The translations under genes were made by a program, and so were the position numbers. From Harmothoe impar (taxonomy: Eukaryota > Annelida > Polychaeta > Phyllodocida > Polynoidae): 64,000 nt of DNA. The stretch covers positions 41,820,933-41,884,932 of the forward strand of contig OX381709.1 in assembly GCA_947462335.1 (NCBI GenBank). Direction: 5' to 3'. This document shows positions 36,927 through 48,989 of the stretch, in pieces (the first letter of the stretch is position 1; each line of letters starts with the position of its first letter). The notes under the pieces were generated by a model, which saw only the letters and a list, made by a program, of their open reading frames with translations, had not been told where the DNA came from and did not search any database.

Positions 36927-37258
36927 GGGAGTGGTCATTTTTTAACAACAGGGGGGGGGGGGGGGTTGGTGGATTTGGGGGGGGGACCAAAAAAAATTGG
37001 ACCCCTTGAAGGGGGGGGGAACAAAAAAATTTGGACCCCTCTTGAGGGGGGGACCAAAAAAATTACACCCCTTTTTAACGAAAAAGCCTGCGCGTTACTA
37101 TAGCTCAAAGGGGTCGGCCGCGCTCATTTTCAACCTGCCTAGGGGGGGGGGACCGAAAAATTTGTGACCCCTTCCGCGGGAGGGGGACCAAAAAAATTTC
37201 GAACCGCTCGCGCGAAAATCCACCGACCCCCCCCTGTTGTTAAAATATGACCACTCCC
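36927..37258. mobile_element. 332-bp PIF/Harbinger-like MITE with TAA target duplication
   Basis: The left end GGGAGTGGTCATTTTTTAAC and right end TTAAAATATGACCACTCCC are inverted repeats, flanked by TAA at 36924-36926 and 37259-37261. Inward of the ends are G-tracts of up to 14 bases on the left and matching C-tracts on the right, alternating with short AAAAAAATT segments. A 3-bp TWA duplication and GGG termini are PIF/Harbinger features. Non-coding. Confidence 0.85.
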
Positions 37259-37261
37259 TAA

Positions 37262-40200
37262 AGACCTTCGTAACTATAACTTGACAAGTTGTAAGATTTG
37301 TAAGATTTGTTATTCATTCCAATGCACGGTTCTCACTGCGATATTCATAAGGTGAAAAAGGGACAGGTAGGTACATTACAGTGATAGTTGTGTCGTAGAT
37401 AGATAAAACTGTACTTTTACAAGTTGTTTTGCAGAAAATAATATCTAAATGACCGGAGTGAACTATACAACGGGAATACGATAAGGTGTATAAGATTATG
37501 ATGTTGAGTGTTGGTCAACTCATAACACTAATGCTCTTGTTCATAATAGCTATAACTGGTAATGACATAGTGATATTGTGTTATATGGCGTTCTTCACTT
37601 CTTCCACCTTACGCAGGACGCTACATTAGATACTGTGATTATACAACAACGGGGGAAACTACAATTCGGTCAGCTAAAGTTAAGCCTATGAGGAACACTA
37701 TGTGCTACCATTTCTTAACATTATAGCTATGCCATTTCGACGCCTTTAGCGTGGGGCGAGAGTGACATTTCACCGCCCCCTGTTGTTAAAAAAAGTATCA
37801 CTCCCTTAGAACCATGTACACAACTGAAACCAGTCGGCATTCAAGCAGCTTACTTTTATAGACATGACAAACATCTAGCAACCGTTCCTTATTGTGCCAT
37901 ATGATATAGCACTCTGTCCTGTAGGTAGATATATACACAGAAGTCCCTTGTGTACATGTATATATACATACATATGGCTTGACAGTAATATAGAGAACCA
38001 GACACCTGGCTGTAACCTCCTATTTCATCGTTGACCCACGAAATAGCCACATCAGCATTGGTCTGTGTCATCTACCACAGTAGAGGCGGTTCATGCTATA
38101 TATATTTGTACTTACCGATAAAGCCTTGATTCCATCAGACACCATTTTCCTATTTTCCCTATTTTCGGACAGTGGAGGGCCCATTGGATTTCCCGGCTAA
38201 ATGGAATTAGCAAATTTGAATGTATTGAAAAATCGAAAACTGTTGCTATACGGTATTCTATACCTGGAAGACAGTCGTTCCCGATGAGCATGCTATCATC
38301 TTTCAGGGGTTGCGAAGGGGTTGAAGAACGATATTTTCTGCAATCTTTCATCGGCATTAAATGAGCCACTTACACAACCTTATACTTTTTCACTGGAAAG
38401 AGGTGCACAATTCCCAAACCAAGAGGACTTCTCCCAGGAAACGAAAAAAAAAGAAACAAGTTACACAACGTTGTATAACGTTTCTCTATGGCTCCTGACT
38501 GTGGCAGTACATTATACAACGTTAAAAACGTTATTTTGACGTAAAATAATGTATTTTTGTTAACTTTTGGGGCAATTGACCGTGAAGAGCGCAGTGGAAG
38601 GTGGGCAATGTGCACTCAGTTGGGTTCTGCGATCATCCTATCTTTAGACTATTATAAATAATGTGACATGTTTTGGGAAAGGAGACCGTTGTGCGCCCTG
38701 CACAAACGTCCCTTTTCGCAATTATAAGATGACCACATTCTCTAGTCATATCTAGGGATGTGCTTACAAAATTGGCCATAAGGAAGCCTTGGTGATTATT
38801 TTATTGTTTGAATTGAAGTGATAAGACGGGAAAGGTAGAGGTGGCGCAATATTCTATTAGTTTAGTTTTATTGCACGCAAGCGTTTTTCGTCAGTAATAC
38901 CTAGTTTTCCGGAATTTTAGTATAATTACATGCAATATTCACAGATTTATCTATCATATACATTATAAATACGAGCAAGCATTGAGTAGGATAGAGGTAC
39001 GCGAATGATATCGCAAAGAAAATGTATAACTTGTAAGGAATTTTTGTAAATGTCGCAGTTCAAATGTACAGCATGCACAGACCAACTATTGGTCAGGTAG
39101 CGGAAGCATGTTTTGAAATGGTGCTTAGGGGAAGACCTCTGTGTAATAGGGTGACTTTTGATAAAAACAGGTTTTTAGCCCTCGTGGCTTCACCAATATT
39201 ATATATGAGCCTTCTAACAGCTGTATTTTACACATATAGGCGCAAGCATTTATATAGGCAGACCTCAATAATTCGACCAGCCCTGTTTTAGTATACAGCA
39301 GGATCTTAAATATGCCGGGTTATTGAAGCTGTCCCTGCATTGAGCAGCCGGATTATCGAAAGCACCGGCTTCCTGGGGTTTGACTGTATCACACTCCTTT
39401 GGCAAGTGTATTACATTTTGTAGTGCATTTTTATCAGCTCACCAGAGTGTGCACTCCCTGTGTAAAAGGAGTAGTAATCCAGGCTAGGTACCATCATAAC
39501 TTTTTGGACTTTTTTGAAACTCTGTGGTATAATAGCACCGATTATATGAGAAAATAGACAAGTGCATTGTTCATGATAAAACAAGGAGCGCACGGATTTC
39601 TGTTTTAGAGTTTATTCTTCTGAAGACAACTGATTTATAGCAGATAATTGACAACGGAGCTATTTTAAAGGATAGTTCTAACATGCGTAGTCTGAGTACG
39701 CACCTGAATCACGATTATACACGATTGTTGTATATAGTATATAATTATCTTCCTTTTTACATAGTTTCATATTACAATTATAGCTAAAGAATTTGACGCC
39801 AGCCAGCAACGTGGATGAGGTATATATAACATGTTTGGTATAAGCATAACTGTATAGTCTACACCACAGGATATTTGTAATCATTTTCTATTATTCCAAT
39901 TGAAAGCATATTATTTCAGGAGGGCAATTTCATTGCTGGATCATACAGAACGATAATGATTGAATATATTAGAACTTCTCAGAAGCTCGATGCTAAAATG
40001 GCTGATGAGGACATCAGATACGAGATCCTACGAAGATATAGAAGATGTGCGAGCATGAACTCGCAGACAGCATTGCTTTAATAATAGGGCCTATAAATGT
40101 GTTTTATCTGGGCAGGCTTGGTTTGTGGGTTTGCTCAGATCTAGGTTTTGGTTGTTTTTGTCCAGGCTGCCAGTCAACGTTTTTGAATACTTCAAAAACA

Positions 40201-40930
40201 ACTTCTCTGCGTTTCCCTCCCGGAAATGACCTTTTAAAGTGCAGTTTTTGTAGTTTTATGTTACAGTGGGTAGGATATGGGCACTTAAATCTGAGCAAAT
40301 CCATATCGGGCCCACCTGGCAGTCTAGGACAAAGCTATGGTGGGTCCAATATGGCAGCCAACCTGAAACTCATAATTATGAGATCCAGTATACTGTAAAA
40401 AATGTGTGTTGTGTGAACATGGAAAAAGACTAACACGCATGTATATTTAACATACTAGTTACACCCATTACACTTTCTTTTTGTAAAATGTGTGTGGGTC
40501 TTAAAAGACTAGTGTGTACAATATACACACATTTTTATAATCACCAGATGGCACCACAAACACATTTATGGAGATTTCAGTCACACTTGAATTGACTTTA
40601 GAAGTTAAACATAAAATGAGGTGTAACCTCAATGGATACATGAAGCTAAGAAGACTGAATAACCTGTTTTAGAGAGCTCGAAATAATTGGACACCTTCTC
40701 TGTGTGTTCAGCAAAATATAACTCTATTTGCAATTGAAACCTGTTTAAGGCCATTCCTTACAAGGCTTTGCTATGTAGGATGGCTGCCACATTTGGCCAC
40801 CATTGTGCTGATGGTCATACATGTCGTGGGGGATGCAATTCTGCCTGCTGGTGCACTAGGGGTCTCAGCCAGCTGAGGGTGCAATGTTGAAAACTCTTTA
40901 TAAAGTAACACAAAATATATATGTATATAT
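37262..40930. other. Non-coding interval with a one-ended MITE remnant
   Basis: The segment 37773-37806 (CCCCCTGTTGTTAAAAAAAG, then TATCACTCCCTTA) matches the right end of the GGGAGTG element family without a left partner. No gene was recognised elsewhere in the interval; open frames are short and lack domains. Confidence 0.45.
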
Positions 40931-40941
40931 ATATATATATA

Positions 40942-41911
<970 letters not shown>

Positions 41912-42091
41912 TAACAAACTTTCTCCTGCACACTTTAGATTTTATATACTTTTTATATCTCTACACACTTTTACGTTTAACACACTTTTGTACAAAGTGT
42001 GTAGTGCAAGAAAAGGGTGTGTAAACTAAGTAGAATAATTATGTACCCATCATAGTTGATTTATCAGAAAGAAAATTAACAATGAGCCATG

Positions 42092-44029
42092 TTAGTGTCC
42101 ACATTCGCAGTATAAGGCAAGACTCACATCCTTGAGTCTCCACTTGCCATCCAGATCAGCAGGACATCCGGGGGGAGGGGACGAGATCCGGTGGAGGACT
42201 TTGACGACGAACCTTCTCGGCTGGCATTTGTAATGGCCGAACCAGCAGAACTTCTGCTCACAGCTCACTTCTCGGACATACCGCGGGTGGTGGTCTCTGC
42301 CCAAGTCCCGCCAAAACGCGGCGCCCTCGCACGACCAAGGCATGGCTAATTGTCGTCTGCTCTGGGCACCGGGAAACATGTCTTCTCGTGGCTCGTGGAC
42401 CAACTCATCTTGCGGGATGTATCTCCGCGTGGAACGCGTCAAAAACGGCGTTAAAGGGAGGGCGGAACGCGGCAGGAGTCCTTCCTGTGGTGACGTCACC
42501 TGTTGTCGGCTGGATGACATGATCAGATCCCCAGAAGTGACGTCATCGGCGGCATCTGACCCGTTCTGTAAGGTGCAGGGGAGTCCGGTGTCTGGTGACG
42601 TATCAGAGAAGCTTGTCATAGACAGCAGGCAGAGGCCAATCTGTAAGCAGATAGGATGATAGGGATATATAGGTCAGTGTGATATGGATATTAAATGATA
42701 TTATTATATCATTTAATAGGTCCTTAATCATGGTCCACTCTCATATAATTTAAAGGTCTGACAGGTGACATAGAACTTGTTCCTGACTGACTCAGGTGAG
42801 ACTGAGAGAGTGTGCTGGACCTTCACTTTTCTTAAAGACAGTCGGGCTGAGCCTTTTTTAATGGTCATAATTCCGGTCATAATTTATAAAGTGACTCGCT
42901 TCTTTGTGAAGTTTGCTAGTATCAGGTGGAGAGACAGTGCAGTAATGAACATAATGGTAAGGTGTAATACACCTTTCCTGCGGATTTGGGGTTGAATATA
43001 CATTGACATGGTGATTTCAAAACAAATAATGATCACTTATTTGACACAGCCTTTCGTCATACTTGGAAGCTTGATATACTTGGCGATGTTAATCATGCAC
43101 AACCTTCTTGACAATGATTTCTGTAATGATATATGCTGTCTGGACGAACAACAATGCATCAGAGTTCATTGATGAGGCCACAACATTTTGAAGAGTTAAA
43201 CTGTTATCTCATGAAATACAAAGAATAGTTAATCAGATCTCCATGGTTAACATGTAACTATAGTACCGTAGTAGGTTTATGGAAAATACTGCAGAATTCT
43301 ACTGCACACATTAATAACGTGTAGTAACAATTAGATCAAGGTGTGTGAAAAATACTTAAGTATTATATAATAGGCTATAGTAAATCATGATAGCTGTAGT
43401 GTCAAGGTGCTTGGTACTGCTTAACTATTTATCAGCCACTGTTCACACCTAGGAACAATGGCCAAAGATGAGACTGATAAGGCTGATAGGTGGCATACCA
43501 CCCTTACCTTGATAACCATAATTGCCTCGCCATTGTCTCAGGTGTGAGGTGAGGGTCTTAGCCTGATTGGGAGACAATGCATTGATTACACTCTGACTGA
43601 CTGACATGTACTCACCCACAGAAGCATTAATACTCTATTTCTTTGAGATTTAAGATATCCTCCATTCTTTAAGCCTATCAGATTAAAGGCCATTTCATGG
43701 AGAATCCATGCAACTAATTTCTAAAGAAAATAAACAGATAGTAAATGAGAGAGAACTCTCCCAAGTAAGCTACATAAAGAGGCAAAATGCAAGCTTGACA
43801 CACGACTATACCTGATCCTCCGTGTGCATGCCCCTAGAACCAGCATAGGCTCTCCTCCTATTATAGGGTATATCCCTTTCTCTAAAAGAGAAAAAAGAAA
43901 ATCGGAAAAAAACAGAGAAAATAAACTTTCTCCGTTTCACCTTCAGACATTTCAAAACAGCAAGCATATACATGTACCTTAATAACAATAAACACTCACC
44001 AGAGAGATATTGATAAGGAGTTGGTCCAT
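42092..44029 (-). CDS. Secreted Trunk/PTTH-family-like cystine-knot ligand, two coding exons (192 aa)
   Basis: Exon 1 codes from ATG at 44029 to 44000 (donor GTGAGT); exon 2 runs 42640-42092 (acceptor TGCTTACAG, stop TAA). The junction is phase 0 and rebuilds an uninterrupted signal peptide (MDQLLINIS then LIGLCLLS), which supports this start. A propeptide-like region (about 23-110) is Ser/Asp-rich with a minimal furin site R79-S-T-R82-R83 and a second dibasic SRR (104-106). The C-terminal domain (111-192) has seven Cys (114, 137, 142, 149, 169, 188, 190) and the pattern PWSC...FWRDLG.D..PRYVREV.C....CWFGHYKC.P, then VKVLHR and a terminal CEC. That pattern is what I know for arthropod Trunk and PTTH, ligands of the Torso receptor tyrosine kinase, and more distantly Noggin-like proteins. 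Orthology and receptor are inference. The gene lies alone between repeats. Confidence 0.82.
42641..43999 (-). other. Intron of the Trunk-like gene
   Basis: A 1,359-bp GT-AG intron between the signal-peptide exon and the main exon. No embedded gene or clear repeat is seen. Confidence 0.75.
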
Positions 44030-45331
44030 GGCTCTTCTGGGCCCGTTGCTGGAGGGTCTTGAGCAGTTGAGGAGCTAGATCAGAGTGATTCTGAGTGGCT
44101 GTGCTATGACATATACCTCTCATGCACCGCCCACCCCCTCCCACGCCTTACTTTGCCTCATACCATCTCCTGTTGCAGCCACAGGTATACCCATTGTGGT
44201 TATCATAATAAAGGTGTGCGCCGCTCACCCCCTCCCCCAACATATACCATGTCTTTATATGCATACTTCCTGCAGACAAAGGACAGCTCTTAATCGCTCG
44301 TCGGTGGATTATATATATTAGGCCAATAAAAAGGACAGCCACTGAAAAGCAGAACGCCACCATTTTTTTCTATAGAGGGATGGCACCATGTTAGTATTGC
44401 CTTAGTAATACTACCTCAAAGTGACCCTGTTTTGCATTCGGGAGCTGGTGCATAATCTGTAGATTAAAATGGGACCACGTGTCGGACATGAATGCTATCA
44501 TGTTATACATGTATTGTGAGTATCAATGGTACATAGGCTCTCTATATAAGACATAGGCAATAAGACAACTTGTAAAGTGAAAATACACACTTTTCTGGTA
44601 CAAATAAGGTTTAGGATAGTTAAGCACAATGTCATATTTCCTATCAGAATATCGTATACATCTTTGATGAGCATTATACCCCTGAATGATTGGGTCGCTC
44701 CTGCCAAATTAATTACTGTACCTTTCATTTACTTACAAACACAAATGAATACTAAAGTGTCCGGCTTCAGGTGAAAATAGCCTTTCTACTTTCCAGTTCT
44801 TGAGTGAGAATGTATAAGTAAAACCTACTTTAAAACCGTTTTGTTATAAATTGTTCATAGGGTACCTAACCTCCCCTACATGTGTCACAATTGATTGTAG
44901 GTGTAATAGGGCTTTGCCTATATCCAATAGAAATCGGGTTGCTTTTGCAGTGACAACGAGCGTCCAAAAGTGGTGAATCTACCCTATATTCATTTTGCAA
45001 GTTGGAGGGACAAGCGCAGGTTCTTCTCGAACAAAAGGTATACCTTTTATGACTAAGAGTTCATTGGTCTGCAAAAGTTTAAAAAGGGCAAGTTATTAGG
45101 TGTAATGCTCATGGTATTGCAGACACTATAAGCCTTGATTTAATGATTAAATAAAGTCTCCATTTTAAAACATTGAGGTTTTTCATGAAAATGTTTTTTT
45201 TGAAGAAAATATTTTCAGAACAAGATTTCTATAGTGCACGCGGCGATGAGGAACCAGTTTTCTTTTGAGTGGCCTAAGAGATGGTCTTACTTTTCTAAGA
45301 CAGTACGTATGGTTTATCTCAAATATCGATG
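44030..45331. other. Upstream region of the Trunk-like gene, with a small repeat
   Basis: It should include the promoter and 5'UTR of the minus-strand gene. At about 44861-44987 a TAGGGTACC...-like left end and TCTACCCTA right end may be a short relative of the element at 45334-46387. Nothing else was recognised. Confidence 0.4.
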
Positions 45332-45333
45332 TA

Positions 45334-46387
45334 GGGTAGATGCACCCTGAGTCGGACAGACACCTTGAGTCGGACACTATTGGCTTTGAATTGCATATTC
45401 CATATGAACTATCCACTTACCATATCAACTAATTATGACAATTCAAGTGTTATTCCTTCTAACAAACACAATATGCCACATATAACTCACTTCCTATACG
45501 GTTTTATGACTGCTTGAACACAGGGTGTTCTTGCATTTTTCTTCACATAAAACTAAAAAGAAAATAGGAAATCTGGTTTTCTTGTTCTGTCTGTACTGGC
45601 TTTCCTACTTTAGTTACATAATTGCCAGGTATGATAATAGCAATATATGCATTTTTCGCAATAGTGTATGTCCAAACATACAAATATATTACCCACAATT
45701 CTTTGTTAGAGGCAACTACATGGCACTATCAAAGTGCACCTAAAGTCGGACACTAATTACACCCAGAGTCGGACAGAGAACGCAACTCAGTCAAGCTGGT
45801 TAGACCACCTTTGCTTTCTATACCTACGTTGTCATGACTCGTAAAACAGAAAGAGGAGGGAGCAAAGGAGTAAAAGGAAGATAAGAAGAAGAATTAAGCA
45901 CTTAAGAAGAAGAAGCAAACACCAAAAAAGAATGGTCTTGAAAATTATCTCGAACTATTTTTTATGGTAGACTCTCTATCACTGCTTTACAAACGCCCTA
46001 TCAAACCTTTTGACAGTAACCTTGTATTGACCTTTATCCCATAATACTATACCATATAGTATCTTTAGACATATTGCATATACAGTCAAGTAAACCTATG
46101 TAATCAACAGAAACACAAAGTGTCCGACTCTAGGGTCATTTCTGGCATGAGGTGTCCGACTTTAGGTGCAGTTTGATGTTTTGAAATCAGCATATTAGAT
46201 GGTGATTTATTCATATTTAAATGATGAGATTAACTCTAATTCTCTCTCAAATAGCAGCTGCCAGACAATATTTGTCCAATGGTGTATCCCATTTTAGGAT
46301 ATGTATCCCCTAAGGGTGTTAATTTCAACGGCCAAAAGTGGTCACAATATCCTTGTCCAGGAGCGTCCGAAACGGGTGCCTTTACCC
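45334..46387. mobile_element. Probable 1,054-bp inverted-repeat element at a TA site
   Basis: The left end GGGTAGATGCACCCTGAGTC and the right end, read inward as GGGTAAAGGCACCCGTTTCG, are imperfect inverted repeats flanked by TA. Subterminal GTCGGACA/TGTCCGAC motifs recur (45353-45378, 45740-45775, 46120-46160). No transposase is recognised. Confidence 0.6.
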
Positions 46388-46389
46388 TA

Positions 46390-48020
46390 AGCCTAAATAG
46401 TATAATCAATAATGAAATCTCCCTCTAGGGGGAGGGGTTATGTCTTTTAGTTAATGGGCGTCTCACTGGGTGAACAGATCTCTCGCCACCTTGTCAACAC
46501 ATTACTGATTGATAGTTCCCATTGCTCGCCAATTGTATAATAACATGGGATAATTGATTACATGGCAAGGCACCCATGCAGACATAGATCTGTGTGAGAG
46601 AAGTGATAACTGCAGGGTGTGACGTCCATCTAAATATTATAGTCCATGATGGTATAATAATATAGGATAATTGATTAGATGCGTCCTTAACTAACGCTAA
46701 TGTATATATTATATATTTTTTAATGCACCCATTTTGTGTTCTATAGGTGTTGAAGTCATTTATAAACTCTTTCACTGAGAAAATGAATCCTACATTAGAG
46801 CGCTCTCTCATGACGTTTGGATTAATTTTCCTTAATTAATATCAATTAGCCTCTCAAACGGCCTATCAAAATGACACGACTGGTCAGGACTTGTTAAAGT
46901 GTACATACTGAGTACACGCTTTATCGATTAACATGTATAATAGTTAAAAGTCTTAATCACTTAATCTGTACTTATCGGCAACGAGCCTTAATATCGCTAG
47001 TTATCATGCTTATAACCGGTATACTATTGTTGCCATCAGGTACCAGCCACTTTCTGACAAACTGTAATATTAATGATGTCTGGGTGGAGTCCCCGGGTGG
47101 AGTCTGAATGAAGGTGCCAGGAATAACATTATCTTGTTAGCTGGGTTGTTGACTCAGGGTCCCACCCCTGGGTCATATGCATGGGTTGAGATGACAATTA
47201 AGGCGTTGTCACATTGCATGACATTTAAACTATTCAGTGAAAGTACAATCGGGGGACAAAGGTTGCCCCCAAAGTATCCTTTCTACGTTGCATGTAACCT
47301 GTTTAAAAGTCGTGTACAAATCTGTTTTCTTTCTTGTTTGCTCTTGTGCAGTGTTGTAACGTGTTATTGGGGGAATTAATGTGAACTCTAGGTTATTGAC
47401 TCAGGGAACTCAGGGTTCCATCCCTGGGTCATATGCGCCGGCTGAGATGCTAATCTTTCATATTTAGAGTGGATACATTTTATCCTCTTGTACACTGATC
47501 AAATAGTGGCCGCTGACCGAGCATCGCCGGACCGTCGTCGGCTTGACGCCTGACTGGTCACATTTTGAATGACATGTCACAGTCCCCACAACTAGTTACC
47601 CCTGCGTCAGAATCAAATAATAAACTTGAAGTAGGGGTCGCAGGACACATTTTGCTGTCAGAAACTTGTTAATAGCTATGTTGACTATAACTTGTCCAAA
47701 AATGTGCTACTTGTATTTTTTCATCCCCATTTTCTTTTTTACCTTCTATATAGTAGACAGAATAAATGAAGCCAGCTACCTGACTGCCCTGCCTGCCTGC
47801 TGTATGGGGAGATCAGCTGTGACCTAGGTATACCTGGGCACAGGTGAGGTGAAGATAGGTGGTGCCCCTAGTGACCAATACCGGAACCAGGTGTATAACG
47901 CCTGCTTCTAACCAGTAAATGTTAAAGCAAAATCATATCCAAGGCCAAGGTTAAACGACTAAATTAAGACGCTTTTCTGCTATGTTGTGATGAAACACTA
48001 TTTCCAAAGAAGACTTATGT
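46390..48020. other. Non-coding interval with a duplicated segment
   Basis: Two diverged copies of a stretch around TTGACTCAGGG...CCTGGGTCATATGC lie at about 47148-47200 and 47394-47450; the second includes a B-box-like GGTTCCATCCC, so these may be SINE remnants. No gene was recognised. Confidence 0.35.
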
Positions 48021-48217
48021 TTTGGCCATGAGTCTTTTAAACGTCTATTTGTTGCCCTAGTTAGATCACACTTGGAACATGTAGCCCGCATCTGGCCGGC
48101 CTACAGAGAAGGTGACAATGAATTTCTGGAAAATGTGCAAAGGAGAGCCACAAAGCAGTCACTGGCACTGAAAGAGAAAACTTAAACCTCCTTAAGCTAA
48201 AACTACCGACGCCTTTA

Positions 48218-48399
48218 AGCTGGGGCTCCACTACCCGATTTTCTGGTCCGATCGGACCCATTCTCACAAATCGGACACAAAACAGATGTAAATATAACAA
48301 CCCTATGCTTCAGGTTTGTTGATATTTACATTTTGTTTGGGTTCGATTTGTGAGAATAGGTCCGATCAGATGAGAAAATCGGGTAGTGGAGTCCCAGCT
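48218..48399. mobile_element. 182-bp palindromic MITE with TTA target duplication
   Basis: AGCTGGGGCTCCACTACCCG at the left is mirrored by CGGGTAGTGGAGTCCCAGCT at the right. The arms extend to about 65 bp each, so the element is nearly one hairpin. TTA occurs at 48215-48217 and 48400-48402. PIF/Harbinger-like by duplication length. It interrupts the LINE frame exactly between the LPT and RRLRGDM blocks. Confidence 0.88.
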
Positions 48400-48466
48400 T
48401 TAGACGCCTCAGAGGAGACATGATAGAGCTTTACAAGCTCTTCAACAAATACCGGTACCAGTTTAA

Positions 48467-48667
48467 CCCTTTAAGGCCGACCAAAAAAATTATTTGCTGG
48501 TGATAGGGACGAGACATTTTCACAGGAACTCTCTCAGGGCCGAGCCTTTGCTGATTCTCATAGAGTTATGTCGACTATAGTCGATGCTCGGCCAGCCATG
48601 GCATCGACTATAGTCGATGCTCGGCCAGCCATGGCATCGACTATAGTCGACACTCGGCCTCAAAGGG
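48467..48667. mobile_element. 201-bp piggyBac-like MITE with internal palindromic tandem repeat
   Basis: TTAA (48463-48466 and 48668-48671) flanks CCCTTTAAGGCCGA at the left and TCGGCCTCAAAGGG at the right. A CCCT terminus with TTAA duplication is characteristic of piggyBac. The interior holds three copies of a 33-bp unit containing the palindrome ATCGACTATAGTCGAT. Non-coding; inserted in the LINE remnant. Confidence 0.83.
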
Positions 48668-48923
48668 TTAACAAACAAGATATCTTATCTCTGGACCAAA
48701 ATGCAGGAAAAAACAGGGGCAACTAAGGAAAATTAAGAAAGGAGGTCGCCTGGACAAAGTAAAGAATAGCTTCTCGTGACCGGTTGTTTCAGCTTCAAGG
48801 AACCGCCTCCCAAATTATGTGGTCATGGCAAACAGTGTCAGTTATATATGGAGATATAACCACCGCCTTTATTCCCTCACATATCAAAGAAGACATTTAT
48901 TTTTCCTAAAAAAATTTATGGTG

Positions 48924-48986
48924 TCAGTCAAAGATGGCACCCGGTCAAAGATGGCACCCAGTCAAAGATGGCACCCAGTCAAAGAC
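48924..48986. repeat. 17-bp tandem repeat, 3.5 copies
   Basis: The unit CAGTCAAAGATGGCACC is repeated with one substitution (CG for CA). Confidence 0.9.
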
Positions 48987-48989
48987 ATT

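Larger units (their letters stand above)
48025..48880 (+). pseudogene. 3' end of a CR1-like LINE reverse transcriptase, interrupted by two MITEs
   Basis: Conceptual translation in broken frames gives FKRLFVALVRSHLEH, ENVQRRATK, then RRLRGDMIELYKLFNKY and finally RLDKVKNSFS...LPNYVV. These are the conserved C-terminal blocks of CR1/L2/Jockey-type non-LTR retrotransposon polymerases (the VQRRATK, RGDMIE and SRVVN..N.LP regions). Nested MITEs lie at 48218-48399 and 48467-48667, and stops and shifts are present. It is a dead fragment; most of the element, including the catalytic core, is missing. Confidence 0.8.
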
